NCBI RefSeq assembly: GCF_000614545.1
Contig: NZ_BAKW01000003.1
Span: 124,001 to 188,000, forward strand
DNA length: 64,000 nt
Source of the DNA: Asaia platycodi JCM 25414
GTDB lineage: Bacteria > Pseudomonadota > Alphaproteobacteria > Acetobacterales > Acetobacteraceae
Direction of reading: 5' to 3'
Part shown: positions 42,281 to 52,423 of the stretch, one piece after another
How the letters are laid out: each line of letters begins with the position of its first letter
Position numbering within the stretch: position 1 is the first letter of the stretch
Notes under the pieces: generated by a model
Seen by the model: the letters and a program-made list of their open reading frames with translations, nothing else
Databases searched by the model: none
What the model was told of the DNA's origin: nothing
Program-made: the position numbers and the translations under genes

Positions 42281-43008
42281 TCACCCAAGCAGTAGAATAT
42301 CCCCCGCCGCGAACGTCTGAATCTCGTCCCGGTCAGTTTGGAGAAGTAACCGACCGCTCGCGTCGAGACCCGCGAAGAAACCCTCTATATAATCGGCACC
42401 CCTCTGAACCGCAAGCCGCGAGCCCGGCTCATGCGCCCGATCAAGCCAGGCCATGCGAACCGGCTCGAAGCCATCGCGCTCCCAACGATCGAGCCAGAGG
42501 CTGAATTGTTCGAGAATACGCGTGGCCAGATCTTCAGGGGCAATCCGGGCGCCAAGAGCTGCAACAGAGACCGTTTTCCGCCTTCGATCTCCGGGGCGGT
42601 CATGAGATTGGCGCCGATACCGGTGACGATCCAGGCAGAACCCGGCTCTCCACCCCGTTCGATCAGCACCCCACAAAGCTTGGCACCATCGCAGATGATG
42701 TCATTGGGCCATTTGAGCTGCAAACGCGCTTGAGGCAGACAGGATCTGAGCGCCTCATGCACCGCCACCGCTACCAAAAACGGCATGACCCGGACAAGCG
42801 TCTCTATCGCCTCATGGCGAAGCAGAAAGGAGAGTGAAAGATTACCTTCAGGCGCGGTCCAGGCGCGACCGCGTGTGCCCCTGCCCGCTGTCTGACGACG
42901 CGCAAGCACAGCGAGGCCGTTTGGGGCGCCTTCTTCGGCCTGATTTTTGCAGAAATCGGAGGTCGACCCGAGTGATTCATAGCACGTCAGGGACCAGGGG
43001 AAGCTCAT
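42281..43008 (-). CDS. birA: Biotin-[acetyl-CoA-carboxylase] ligase
   Basis: It attaches biotin to carboxylase carrier domains. Catalytic motifs: GSTSDFCK, the adenylate loop [15 protein letters not shown] and GVLIE. There is no N-terminal HTH, so it is a ligase only and not a repressor. The frame breaks in the run at 42574-42579: [25 protein letters not shown] follows. Corrected length 242 residues. Its start is only 22 bp from tRNA-Val, in a place where many alphaproteobacteria carry the nuo operon. Confidence 0.9.
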
Positions 43009-43030
43009 AACTCTTCCTGATGCTGAGGAA

Positions 43031-43105
43031 TGGTGGGCGATGACGGGATTGAACCGCCGACCCTCTCGGTGTAAACGAGACGCTCTACCGCTGAGCTAAT
43101 CGCCC
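43031..43105 (-). tRNA. tRNA-Val (anticodon UAC)
   Basis: The 75-nt gene reads 5' GGGCGATTAGCTCAGCGG... on the minus strand. The 7-bp acceptor stem GGGCGAT/ATCGCCC is perfect. The anticodon stem TCTCG/CGAGA encloses loop TTTACAC with anticodon TAC. The T loop is TTCAATC, and CCA is encoded (43033-43031). It lies between hupB and birA. Confidence 0.96.
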
Positions 43106-43154
43106 TCAGGACAGGAAGCGTCGAATCGCCGCCTGTCGTGGAAGTCGGGATACG

Positions 43155-43439
43155 TTAACTTACGGCATCCTTCAAGCCCTTGCCCGGACGGAAACGTACA
43201 GAAACCGACGCGGGGATGTCGATTTCTTCACCCGTGCGCGGGTTGCGGCCCTTGGCGGCCTTGCGCGTAGCGGTGGCGAAAGAGCCGAACCCGACCAGAC
43301 GCACTTCCTGCTTGCGAGCCAGAGCTTCTTCGATACTGGCGAACAGGGCCTCGACCACGTCACCCGCCTTTGCCTTCGGCAGATCGGTCTTTTCGGCGAC
43401 CGCTGCAATGAGCTCCTGTTTGTTCAGCGGCTTTTCCAT
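43155..43439 (-). CDS. hupB: DNA-binding protein HU
   Basis: This 94-residue nucleoid protein begins NKQELIAAVAEKTDLPKAKAGDVVEALF and has the beta-arm signature VGFGSFATATRKAAKGRNPRTGEEIDIPAS, matching PF00216. The frame is intact. It follows lon in the typical lon-hupB order and has its own 324-bp upstream region. Confidence 0.95.
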   Translation of the reverse strand: MEKPLNKQELIAAVAEKTDLPKAKAGDVVEALFASIEEALARKQEVRLVGFGSFATATRKAAKGRNPRTGEEIDIPASVSVRFRPGKGLKDAVS

Positions 43440-43763
43440 CTCGTTCCCTTACAGAATCCCTGAAAATCCGACCCTTGATGGATCGCTCGGCTTGTCTTGC
43501 TGGGCACTATGAAGGCGTTTTTTGTTACGTCAACCGCGCAGATCACGACTGGGCGGCGCTATTTAACGCTTTAGTCGAGGCTGCGTCTTTCATGCCATGC
43601 CAAACAAAATGGCCGCCCCTTTCAGGGCGACCATCTTGCATAACCGTGTTTCCAGCTCGACACCTGGCGTCGGTAGCTGGAGGTGAGAGCAGCAACCATT
43701 CTTTACCTTCGCCCCGACCCGCCAGGCGAGACGCACAGCAGATCGAGGGCGATTTTAAAAACC
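43440..43763. other. hupB promoter region and lon terminator
   Basis: No gene is seen in this 324-bp interval. It holds the lon terminator (43602-43634) and presumably the hupB promoter below it. CCAGCT/AGCTGG arms at about 43651-43679 form a further weak inverted repeat 17 bp apart. Confidence 0.5.
43602..43634 (-). terminator. Rho-independent terminator of lon
   Basis: On the minus strand ATGGTCGCCC pairs with GGGCGGCCAT, ten pairs with one G-T, with a short loop, then TTTTGTTT. It lies about 130 bp after the lon stop. Confidence 0.8.
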
Positions 43764-46223
43764 TCAGTGCGGCAGCTGACTGGAAACTGCCCCAGTAGCG
43801 CGACCGGCAGGCACTTCCTCTTCCTCATCCCATTCGATTGCCTCTGGCGGACGAACAAGAGCTGCCGCCAGAACCTGATCAACATGAGAAACAGGAATGA
43901 TCGTCAACGCCTCTTTGACGTTGTTCGGAATCTCGGCGAGATCCTTCTCATTATCCTTCGGAATGAAGACCGTCGCGATACCGGCGCGTGTCGCGGCGAG
44001 GAGTTTTTCCTTGAGACCACCGATTTCGAGCACACGGCCGCGCAGCGTGATTTCGCCCGTCATCGCCACATCGCGGCGGATGGGAATGCCGGTCATGACG
44101 CTGACGATCGATGTCGCCATGGCAACACCGGCAGACGGACCATCCTTTGGCGTCGCCCCTTCCGGCACATGCACATGAATGTCGCGCTTTTCGAAAATCG
44201 AAGGCTTGATACCGAAAGACTGCGCGCGTGAGCGGACGTAGGAGACAGCAGCAGAAACACTCTCCTGCATCACCTCACCCAGCTTGCCGGTCGCCTTCAC
44301 GTGCCCCTTGCCAGGCAGGATCACGCTCTCGATGGTCAGGATCTCCCCGCCCACTTCGGTCCAGGCGAGGCCGGACACCATACCGACCAGATCTTCGGTT
44401 TCGGTCTCGCCATGCTTAAAGCGGCGCACACCCGAGAACTCACCCAGATTTTCCGGCGTCACGGCAATGGTCCCGACCGATGAGGTCACGAGACGCTTGA
44501 CGACACGACGGGCAATCTTGGCAATTTCACGCTCAAGGCTGCGCACACCGGCCTCACGCGTGTAATGCTGGATCAGGCTGCGCAGCGCTGCATCGCTGAT
44601 GGACCATTCATGCGGCTTGAGGTTATGTGCCTCGGCCTGCTTGCCCACCAGATGACGGCGCGCAATCTCGACCTTCTCGTCTTCGGTGTAGCCCGACAGA
44701 CGGATGATTTCCATGCGGTCCAGCAAGGGCTGAGGCATGTTCAGACTGTTCGCCGTGGTGACGAACATCACGTCCGAAAGATCATAGTCGACTTCGAGAT
44801 AATGATCGTTGAACGTGCTGTTCTGCTCCGGATCCAGCACCTCGAGCAGCGCCGAAGACGGATCGCCGCGCCAGTCGGAACCGAGCTTGTCGATCTCATC
44901 GAGCAGGAAAAGAGGGTTGGACGTCTTGGCCTTTTTCATGCCCTGAACGATCTTGCCCGGCATCGAGCCGATATAGGTGCGGCGATGTCCGCGAATTTCG
45001 GACTCGTCATGCACGCCGCCCAGCGACATGCGCACATATTGACGCCCTGTTGCCTTAGCGATCGACCGCGCCAGCGAGGTCTTGCCGACGCCCGGAGGGC
45101 CGACAAGGCACAGAATCGGCCCCTTGAGCTTCTGTGAGCGCGTCTGCACGGCGAGATATTCAAGGATACGTTCCTTGACCTTCTCCAGACCGTAATGCTC
45201 GGATTCAAGCACTTCTTCCGCCGCCGCGAAATCGCGAGAGACCTTCGAGCGCTTCTTCCAGGGGATACTCAGGATCCAGTCGAGATAGTTACGCACGACG
45301 GTGGATTCCGCCGACATCGGGCTCATGCCGCGCAGCTTGCGCAGTTCGCCCAGGGCTTTCTCTCGCGCTTCCTTGCTCAGCTTCGTCTTGACGATGCGCT
45401 CTTCGATCTCGGCCGTTTCGTCACGACCATCCTCGCCCTCGCCCAGTTCCTTCTGGATCGCCTTGAGCTGCTCGTTCAGATAATATTCGCGCTGCGTCTT
45501 TTCCATCTGCCGCTTGACGCGGTTACGGATCTTCTTCTCGACCTGAAGAACGCCGATCTCCTGCTCCATATGGGCAAAGACCTGCTCCAGACGATGGCTG
45601 ACGGAGCCGCCCTCGAGGATATCTTGCTTCTCGGCGATCTTGAGATTCAGATGGCTCGCAATGGTATCGGCCAGTTTAGAGAGATCCTCGATCTGGTTGA
45701 GCGACACCATGACTTCGGGCGCGATCTTCTTGTTGAGCTTGATATACTGCTCGAACTGGGAGATCGCTGTGCGGCCGAGCGCCTCGACTTCGCTACCCGT
45801 CTCGGGTGCATCGGCGACTTCCTCGATCTCGGCCTCGAAATGGCCGTCGATATCGTGGAATTCTTTGATGCGCGCACGACGGATGCCCTCGACAAGCACC
45901 TTTACGGTGCCGTCAGGCAGCTTGAGCAACTGGAGGATCGTGGAGATCGTGCCGAAGCGATAGATGTCGTCTGCTGGCGGATCGTCCTGCGATGCATTCT
46001 TTTGAGCAACGAGCAGGATCTGCTTGTTGTCGCGCGTTACCGCTTCGAGAGCACGAACGGATTTTTCGCGACCGACAAAAAGCGGCACAATCATATGCGG
46101 GAAGACAACGATATCGCGCAGCGGCAGGACGGCAATCGTCTCGACTGGCTTCGCCTTGGCCTCTTCCGCCTTTGCTGCGGTGTTGAGCTTGCTCGCCGCA
46201 GTCTTCCTCTTTTTTTCACTCAT
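43764..46223 (-). CDS. lon: ATP-dependent protease La (Lon)
   Basis: Lon degrades misfolded and regulatory proteins. The 819-residue chain has the N-terminal LON domain ([24 protein letters not shown]), a coiled-coil middle, AAA+ Walker [14 protein letters not shown], Walker B FLLDEIDK, and the protease domain with catalytic Ser in KDGPSAGVA and a downstream Lys. The frame is intact despite its length. It sits between clpX and hupB on the same strand, separated from clpX by two hairpins. Confidence 0.97.
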   Translation of the reverse strand: MSEKKRKTAASKLNTAAKAEEAKAKPVETIAVLPLRDIVVFPHMIVPLFVGREKSVRALEAVTRDNKQILLVAQKNASQDDPPADDIYRFGTISTILQLLKLPDGTVKVLVEGIRRARIKEFHDIDGHFEAEIEEVADAPETGSEVEALGRTAISQFEQYIKLNKKIAPEVMVSLNQIEDLSKLADTIASHLNLKIAEKQDILEGGSVSHRLEQVFAHMEQEIGVLQVEKKIRNRVKRQMEKTQREYYLNEQLKAIQKELGEGEDGRDETAEIEERIVKTKLSKEAREKALGELRKLRGMSPMSAESTVVRNYLDWILSIPWKKRSKVSRDFAAAEEVLESEHYGLEKVKERILEYLAVQTRSQKLKGPILCLVGPPGVGKTSLARSIAKATGRQYVRMSLGGVHDESEIRGHRRTYIGSMPGKIVQGMKKAKTSNPLFLLDEIDKLGSDWRGDPSSALLEVLDPEQNSTFNDHYLEVDYDLSDVMFVTTANSLNMPQPLLDRMEIIRLSGYTEDEKVEIARRHLVGKQAEAHNLKPHEWSISDAALRSLIQHYTREAGVRSLEREIAKIARRVVKRLVTSSVGTIAVTPENLGEFSGVRRFKHGETETEDLVGMVSGLAWTEVGGEILTIESVILPGKGHVKATGKLGEVMQESVSAAVSYVRSRAQSFGIKPSIFEKRDIHVHVPEGATPKDGPSAGVAMATSIVSVMTGIPIRRDVAMTGEITLRGRVLEIGGLKEKLLAATRAGIATVFIPKDNEKDLAEIPNNVKEALTIIPVSHVDQVLAAALVRPPEAIEWDEEEEVPAGRATGAVSSQLPH

Positions 46224-46296
46224 GAAACTCTGATCTCCTTAAGGACGATCTCGGCAATGTCACCCGAAATTTGGCGTGAACGACGCCGCGTCTTTA

Positions 46297-46366
46297 CTGC
46301 CGGGAAAGGCAGCTTCTTTTCATATGAGAACGAAGGACCGGGGCAGCAAGCCGGTCCTTCGTTTTT
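46297..46366. promoter_or_regulatory. Two hairpins in the clpX-lon spacer
   Basis: AACGAAGGACCGG (46329-46341) and CCGGTCCTTCGTT (46351-46363) make a perfect 13-bp stem; a smaller CTGCC/GGCAG stem sits at 46297-46312. Their T-runs lie on the plus-strand side, opposite to clpX transcription, so in the clpX mRNA the first hairpin is preceded by A's rather than followed by U's. They may act as a processing or weak termination signal that separates clpX from lon. Confidence 0.5.
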
Positions 46367-46378
46367 ACGTCATGCCCC

Positions 46379-47646
46379 TCAGGCAGATTGCTCGGCAGGC
46401 TCACTGGCCTTGCCGTTGCCATAAACATAGACGGGTGCTGCACGGTTCTCGGCCACGTCCTTGTTGATGACGACCTCTTCGACCCCATCGAGACCGGCAG
46501 ATCGAACATCGTGCCAAGCAGGATGGCCTCCATGATCGAACGTAGACCACGCGCGCCCGTCTTGCGGGCAATGGCGCGCTGGGCAATCTGGGTGAGCGCA
46601 TCATCCGTAAACGTCAGGGCCACGCCTTCCATCTGGAAGAGACGCTGATACTGCTTCACCAGAGCGTTCTTGGGCTTGGAGAGAATGGCGACCAGTGTCT
46701 CCTCATCCAGATCCTCAAGTGTCGCCACGACGGGCAGACGACCGATGAACTCAGGGATCAGACCGAATTTGAGCAGATCTTCCGGCTCGACGTCATGCAA
46801 CACCGCGCCGAGGCGACGGTCATCGGGATTCTGCACATCAGCACCGAAACCGATGCCCGAGCCCTTGCCACGTGCCGAAATGATCTTGTCGAGCCCCGCA
46901 AAGGCCCCACCACAGATGAACAGCATGTTGGTGGTATCCACCTGCAGAAACTCCTGCTGCGGATGCTTGCGCCCACCCTGAGGCGGAACGGAAGCAACCG
47001 TGCCCTCCATCAGCTTGAGCAGGGCCTGCTGCACGCCTTCGCCACTGACATCACGCGTGATCGACGGGTTGTCTGACTTGCGGGAAATCTTGTCGATCTC
47101 ATCAATATAGACAATGCCGCGCTGGGCACGTTCGACATTGTAATCGGCCGCCTGCAGCAGCTTGAGAATGATGTTTTCGACGTCCTCACCCACATAACCG
47201 GCTTCGGTCAGGGTCGTTGCGTCGGCCATGGTGAAGGGCACATCGAGAATGCGCGCCAGCGTCTGGGCAAGCAGGGTCTTGCCCGTACCTGTCGGCCCGA
47301 TCAGCATGATATTGGACTTTGCAATCTCGATATCGTTGCTCTTCTGGGAATGGGCGAGACGCTTGTAATGATTGTGCACAGCCACCGAGAGCGCGCGCTT
47401 GGCGATGAACTGGCCAATCACGTAATCATCGAGAACCTTGCAGATCTCCTTGGGAGTCGGCACCCCGTCTCGCGACTTCACAAGATGCGTCTTGTGTTCT
47501 TCGCGGATGATATCCATGCACAGCTCGACGCATTCATCGCAGATGAAGACGGTAGGACCGGCAATGAGCTTGCGCACCTCGTGCTGCGACTTACCGCAGA
47601 ACGAGCAATACAGGGTGTTTTTCGAATCGCCGGTCTTGTTATTCAT
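46379..47646 (-). CDS. clpX: ATP-dependent Clp protease ATPase subunit ClpX
   Basis: ClpX unfolds substrates for ClpP. The N-terminal zinc domain has CSFCGK...CDECVELC; the AAA+ part has Walker [13 protein letters not shown] and Walker [10 protein letters not shown], with the ClpP-binding loop in the GF-type region. The frame breaks at 46494-46495 (CCGGTC should be CCGGGTC), changing a garbled tail into [23 protein letters not shown] and ending [11 protein letters not shown] at 46379, 422 residues. GGGGAGGAGGAG precedes the start. Confidence 0.94.
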
Positions 47647-47849
47647 CGTTGCTCCTCCTCCCCGATCGGCTGGGCCATGCGACCTGACACGACAGGGGGA
47701 ATTCCAAACTTAAGCCAGGCGATGAGAGCCCGGCAAGCCCCTCCGGCAAGAGGCAATGATTAGATACCTGAAGGCATTCGCGGGACAGGAACACCCCTGC
47801 TCCGCGTGAAGTCCGGCAGGAGGGCCGGACCTCACAACCGGGAGCAGGC

Positions 47850-48494
47850 TCAGCCCTGCTCGGAAATGCTCTTGGGACGCGCCTGCACGACTTCGTCGAC
47901 CAGACCGAATTCCTTGGCTTCGTCAGCCGAGAGATAGGTATCGCGCTCGAGCTTCTGCTCGATCTCTTCGAGCGTGCGGCCCGTATGGCCACGATAGATC
48001 TCGTTCAGGCGCTTGCGGATTTCCAGAATCTCGCGTGCCTGGATTTCGATATCCGAAGCCTGCCCCTGGGCGCCGCCTGAAGGCTGATGCACCATCACGC
48101 GTGCATTTGGAAGGCAGAAGCGACGACCCTTTTCGCCCGCAGCGAGAAGCAGCGACCCCATCGAAGCCGCCTGACCGATGCAAACGGTGCTCACCGGGCA
48201 GCGGATATACTGCATGGTGTCGTACATCGCGAGACCGGCTGAAACAACGCCGCCAGGGCTATTGATGTAGAAAGAGATTTCCTTGCTCGGATTGACGCTC
48301 TCAAGATAGAGAAGCTGCGCCGAGATGACGGCGGCCACCTGGTCGTAAACCGGGCCGGTCAGGAAAATGATCCGCTCCTGAAGGAGACGGGAGTAGATAT
48401 CGAAAGCGCGTTCGCCGCGTGACGTCTGCTCGACGACCATCGGTACGAGCGCGTTGTTGAAGATCTCGACAGGATCGCGATCCCTCATGGCCAT
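47850..48494 (-). CDS. clpP: ATP-dependent Clp protease proteolytic subunit ClpP
   Basis: The serine protease partner of ClpX has catalytic Ser in [14 protein letters not shown], His in VMVHQPSGG and the downstream Asp ([18 protein letters not shown]). ATG 48494 ([18 protein letters not shown]) is chosen; GGAACGG is just upstream. Longer upstream reading to 48626 has no family homology. The frame is intact, 214 residues. GTCCGGC/GCCGGAC (47811-47830) forms a hairpin 20 bp after the stop, before clpX. Confidence 0.95.
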   Translation of the reverse strand: MAMRDRDPVEIFNNALVPMVVEQTSRGERAFDIYSRLLQERIIFLTGPVYDQVAAVISAQLLYLESVNPSKEISFYINSPGGVVSAGLAMYDTMQYIRCPVSTVCIGQAASMGSLLLAAGEKGRRFCLPNARVMVHQPSGGAQGQASDIEIQAREILEIRKRLNEIYRGHTGRTLEEIEQKLERDTYLSADEAKEFGLVDEVVQARPKSISEQG

Positions 48495-48630
48495 TTCCGT
48501 TCCTAACTGCCACCGGCCCTCAACGGGCCGGTTTGTGACTTCTTCCATCTTGGTATGGCCACCATGAACGCCTAGAGCCCGTCCGTCAAAAAACGAACGG
48601 ACTCCAAGAGTCGCGGTGCGAATCAAGCGA

Positions 48631-49962
48631 TCAGAGATCAGCCGGGGGAATCTCGGCCAACTCTTCCGGCGTCACTTCCTTGTCGGTCACCTTGGCCAGC
48701 TCGATCAGATAATCGACGACCTTGTTCTCCAGGATCGGGCCACGAAGACCGTCGGCCGCCTGCGGATTCTTGCTGAAGAACTCGAACACGGCCTGTTCCT
48801 GGCCCGGATAGCGCATGGCTTCCTGACGAACGGCCTGCATCAGCTCTTCACGGGAGACCGTGATTTCCTTCGTGCGACCGATTTCGGCCAGCAGAAGGCC
48901 GAGCTTCACGCGGCGTTCCGCGATCTTGCGATAATCGGCGCGCAGGGTGTCTTCATCCTTGCCCGCGTCTTCCTCGTCCATTTCACCCGAAGCGCGATCC
49001 TGCTCGACGCGCTGCCAGATCTGGCCGAATTCGCTCTCGACCATGCTCTCGGGCGCTTCGAAAGCGGTCTTGCCCGACAGGGCATCCAGCAGCTCGCGCT
49101 TGATGCGCAGACGCGAAAGCTGGCCGTATTCGCCTTCTGCCTGCTTGACGATAATGTCACGCACCTGAGCGATGTTCTCGAAACCGATTTTCTTGGCCAG
49201 CTCGTCATCAAGTGCCGGGTCAACCGGGGTCTTGAGCGCATTCGCCTTGATGTCGAAGGTCGCTTCCTTGCCCGCCAGTTCCGCAGCCTGATACTCAGCG
49301 GGGAACGTGACGGTGATCACCTTCTCTTCGCCGGCCTTCATGCCTTCGAGCTGCTCGGCAAAACCGGGAATGAAGCCTTCGCCGCCGATCTCGACATTGA
49401 CATCCTGCGCCGTACCGCCATCGAAAGGCGTGCCGTCGAGCTTGCCAACGAAATCGCAGTTGACAACGTCGCCCTGGCGGGCTGCGCGGTCTTCCTCGAT
49501 CGTCTCGAAGCTGCGCTGACGCTTGGCCAGCTCTGCAAGAGCCTTGTCGATAGTCTCGTCAGCAGGCTTGGCCGTCAGACGGGTCAGCTCGAGACCGGAA
49601 AGATCGGGAACAGCGATTTCGGGCAGAACTTCCAGTTCGATCTTGAATTCGAGATCGCCTTCACCTTCGCCACCGGAAACCAGCTCGACCTTGGGCTGGA
49701 CAGCCGGCCGCAGCTTGTTGTCATCCAGCACCTTGGTGGTGGTCTCGTTGACGACCTGCTCGAGGATCTCGCCATTCAGGGCGGCGCCATAGCGCTGCTT
49801 GACGAGCGATGCGGGCACCTTGCCGGGGCGGAAGCCGGGCAGGTTGATCGTGCGGCCGAGCTCGGCGAGACGAGCGGCGCGTCGCGCCTCCAGATCGCCA
49901 GCCGGCACAGTGACGGTAAAGCCGCGCTTCAGACCTTCGGATTGCGTTTGGGTAACCTGCAT
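48631..49962 (-). CDS. tig: Trigger factor
   Basis: This ribosome-bound chaperone and prolyl isomerase has the ribosome-binding signature [19 protein letters not shown], an FKBP domain ([20 protein letters not shown] to [15 protein letters not shown]) and a helical C-terminal chaperone domain. The frame is intact, 443 residues. It is first in the tig-clpP-clpX-lon row. GTCCGT/ACGGAC arms (about 48579-48600) with an A/T-rich loop follow its stop. Confidence 0.96.
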   Translation of the reverse strand: MQVTQTQSEGLKRGFTVTVPAGDLEARRAARLAELGRTINLPGFRPGKVPASLVKQRYGAALNGEILEQVVNETTTKVLDDNKLRPAVQPKVELVSGGEGEGDLEFKIELEVLPEIAVPDLSGLELTRLTAKPADETIDKALAELAKRQRSFETIEEDRAARQGDVVNCDFVGKLDGTPFDGGTAQDVNVEIGGEGFIPGFAEQLEGMKAGEEKVITVTFPAEYQAAELAGKEATFDIKANALKTPVDPALDDELAKKIGFENIAQVRDIIVKQAEGEYGQLSRLRIKRELLDALSGKTAFEAPESMVESEFGQIWQRVEQDRASGEMDEEDAGKDEDTLRADYRKIAERRVKLGLLLAEIGRTKEITVSREELMQAVRQEAMRYPGQEQAVFEFFSKNPQAADGLRGPILENKVVDYLIELAKVTDKEVTPEELAEIPPADL

Positions 49963-50064
49963 CTGTCAGGCGATCCTCTATTGACCGGGTTGCCATCGGG
50001 GCCCTGCACCCGGCTTCATCGCAGCACAGGCAAGGCAGGAAGCCCCGACTAAGGAGAAAATTTT

Positions 50065-50149
<85 letters not shown>

Positions 50150-50176
50150 ACACGCAGTCCAGCCGAAGCCGGACCG

Positions 50177-51633
50177 TCAAGCGCGCCGCTTTACAGCAAG
50201 ATTTTCGATTTCACAAGCCAGCGCGATCGCCTTGGCACGTGCATCGCCCAGATGAGCGTCCAGCGCCTCGACAATCGGCCAGTTCCCAGCCCTCAATCCG
50301 GCCTCGCCATGCAGCCATGCCCCCGCACAGGCAGAGTCCCACGATGACATCCCGGCTGCCAGCATCGTCGCGATCACCCCCGCCAGCGTGTCGCCCGAGC
50401 CGGCTGTCGCCAATGACGGGCTCGCATGGTCGTTGAGCGCGACCCGACCATCCGGAGCGGCAATCACGCTGACGGCGCCCTTGAGCAGCACGACAGCACC
50501 CACGCGTTCTGCCGCCTCACGTGCCGCCGAGACAAGATCGTCACCGGGAGCGCCGAAGAGTTTGGTAAATTCTCCGATATGAGGCGTTATCACTGACACA
50601 CCACGCAATTTCTCAGGGCAATTACCCGCCCAGCCCAGAGCGCCTGCATCGGCCAGAACAATCCGTTTGGCCGCAAGCAGAAGCGGCAGACTCGCCGCTA
50701 CCTCGTCCTCCGTCAGACCCGGGCCGCAGAGCCAGACCTTGCGACGCTCATCCTTGAGCAATACCTGAAGCGGCGCGTCATCGATCACGAGGCCCGGCGC
50801 CCCCAGACGATAGGCGGCGGCGCCCTCTCCGGCGCTGATACGCACCAACCCTGCCCCGCTCGCCCGCGCCCCGGCGGCGGCCAGCCGTGTCGCGCCGGGC
50901 ATGATTTGCCCAGCGCAGAGACTCACCACACCACGCCGATATTTATGATCTTCAGGCTCATGGCAGGCACATGCCAAAGACCGGGCCTGTTGAGCCAGAT
51001 CCGTGGTTCAGCTTCGGCAAGGCACGCCTCGGGCATGCCGATGTCCGCGCAGACAAGCTCACCACCAATCTCTCTGCCAGGATAAAGCACATGACCCGGC
51101 TTGGGCCGCACGAAGGTCACGCTCATGCGGTAATCCGGCCCCTGTACAAGAGCCGCCCCGGTCGCGCCACTGACCGCGCTCGGCAGATCGACAGCCACCA
51201 GAACACGAGCCGCCGACAGAACCTGCATCACCTCGGGCGCTGGCGGTCGGTCGAGCCCCGCGCCGAAAACCGCGTCGATCACCAGATCGGCTCGACGGGC
51301 ATTTTCGGCCGTGAAAGACGTTCGGCGCCCCCGATAGCGCGACGATGCCTCGAATGCCGCGCTCCCCTGACGGGGCGGCGCAAGCGAGGCTATCTGAACC
51401 GGCCAGCCCGCACGCTCGAGATAACGCGCTGCCACATAACCATCGCCGCCATTATTGCCTGGACCGCACAGCACAAGCACGCGACACGGCGCAAAACGTG
51501 CCCTGACTGCCTGTGCGACCGTCCAGCCTGCACGATCCATCAGCGTGCCGATTCCGATCGTCTCGCTCGCCTTCTCGTCCATCACCCCATATTGCGCCGG
51601 CGTGGGCAGGGAAAAACGCAGACTCGGCTTCAT
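50177..51633 (-). CDS. nnrD: Bifunctional NAD(P)HX epimerase/dehydratase
   Basis: It repairs hydrated NADH/NADPH. The N-terminal YjeF_N epimerase domain has MDEKASETIGIGTLMDRAG and CGPGNNGGDGYVAARYL; the C-terminal ADP-dependent dehydratase has WLCGPGL, TPHIGEF, VVLLKGA and TAGSGDTLAGVIA. The frame breaks at 50955-50956 (AGCCTG should be AGCCCTG): AMSPEDHKYRRGVVSLCAG. Fused two-domain form, 485 residues. It is next to tRNA-Leu. Confidence 0.9.
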
Positions 51634-51763
51634 GATCGTTACACTCCGTGGTTGATGATTTCGCGCATACTGCTAGGGAACGTCGCACAACCTTCCGGTA
51701 TTCCTGATCCCGCGCTTTTTAGGCCGCGATCCTATGCTGGACCTGATCTCTGGTGGAGAAGAC

Positions 51764-52216
51764 ATGTCGAACCCGTTTCTCTGGAGCGTGATCCTCGCGC
51801 TGCACCTGCTCTGCATGGCCTACTGGATTGGCGGCGGTCTCTATGCCGCGATAGTCAGTCGCTCCACCGTTGCCCTGCTCGAACCGGCACAGCGTCAGAA
51901 CGTGCAGATCCAGCTGATCGCCCGCTATTTCCGCGCCTTGCTGCATATCGTGCCGACAGCGTTGGTAACAGGCTGGCTTCTGGTGCTCCATATGGGGGGA
52001 TTCGGCGCAATGAGCCTGCCGATCAACATCATGCAGGGCCTCGCACTGATCATGGCGCTCATTTTCGTCAATGCATATTTCGGTCCATTCCAGACCCTCC
52101 GCCGGGCGATCCGCCCGCAGCCCGCGCTTTTCGCCAAGGTGCGCCAGCGCGTTATCGTCATGGTAGCAGTCGGTGTCCTGACCGTTTTCTTCGCAGCCAT
52201 GGGCGGCAATATCTGA
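51764..52216 (+). CDS. Small CopD-like four-helix membrane protein
   Basis: About 150 residues with four hydrophobic helices. The first carries LHLLCMAYWIGGGLY, resembling the His-Trp-GG pattern of the CopD family; the last is VIVMVAVGVLTVFFAAMGG. ATG 51764 has GGAGAAG just before it and is preferred over 51734. CopD-family members relate to copper or heme handling, but the function here is unproven. It is divergent from nnrD. Confidence 0.65.
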   Translation: MSNPFLWSVILALHLLCMAYWIGGGLYAAIVSRSTVALLEPAQRQNVQIQLIARYFRALLHIVPTALVTGWLLVLHMGGFGAMSLPINIMQGLALIMALIFVNAYFGPFQTLRRAIRPQPALFAKVRQRVIVMVAVGVLTVFFAAMGGNI

Positions 52217-52423
52217 CGTTACCCGCGCTCGATCCGGCCAAGGTCAGGAAAAAACGCGTCATTCTGCGCGTTATTGTGTCCAAGCGCCGGAAAATCTTGC
52301 CTTTTGCGGTATTTCAAGATAACGCACGGGCGATTGGCCACCGCTCTGCGCTTGCCCAGCTTCAGCGAGGCAATGCCTGAGCGCCGCATCTTTTCTAGAC
52401 CTCCATAGTTATCAGAGAGCAGT

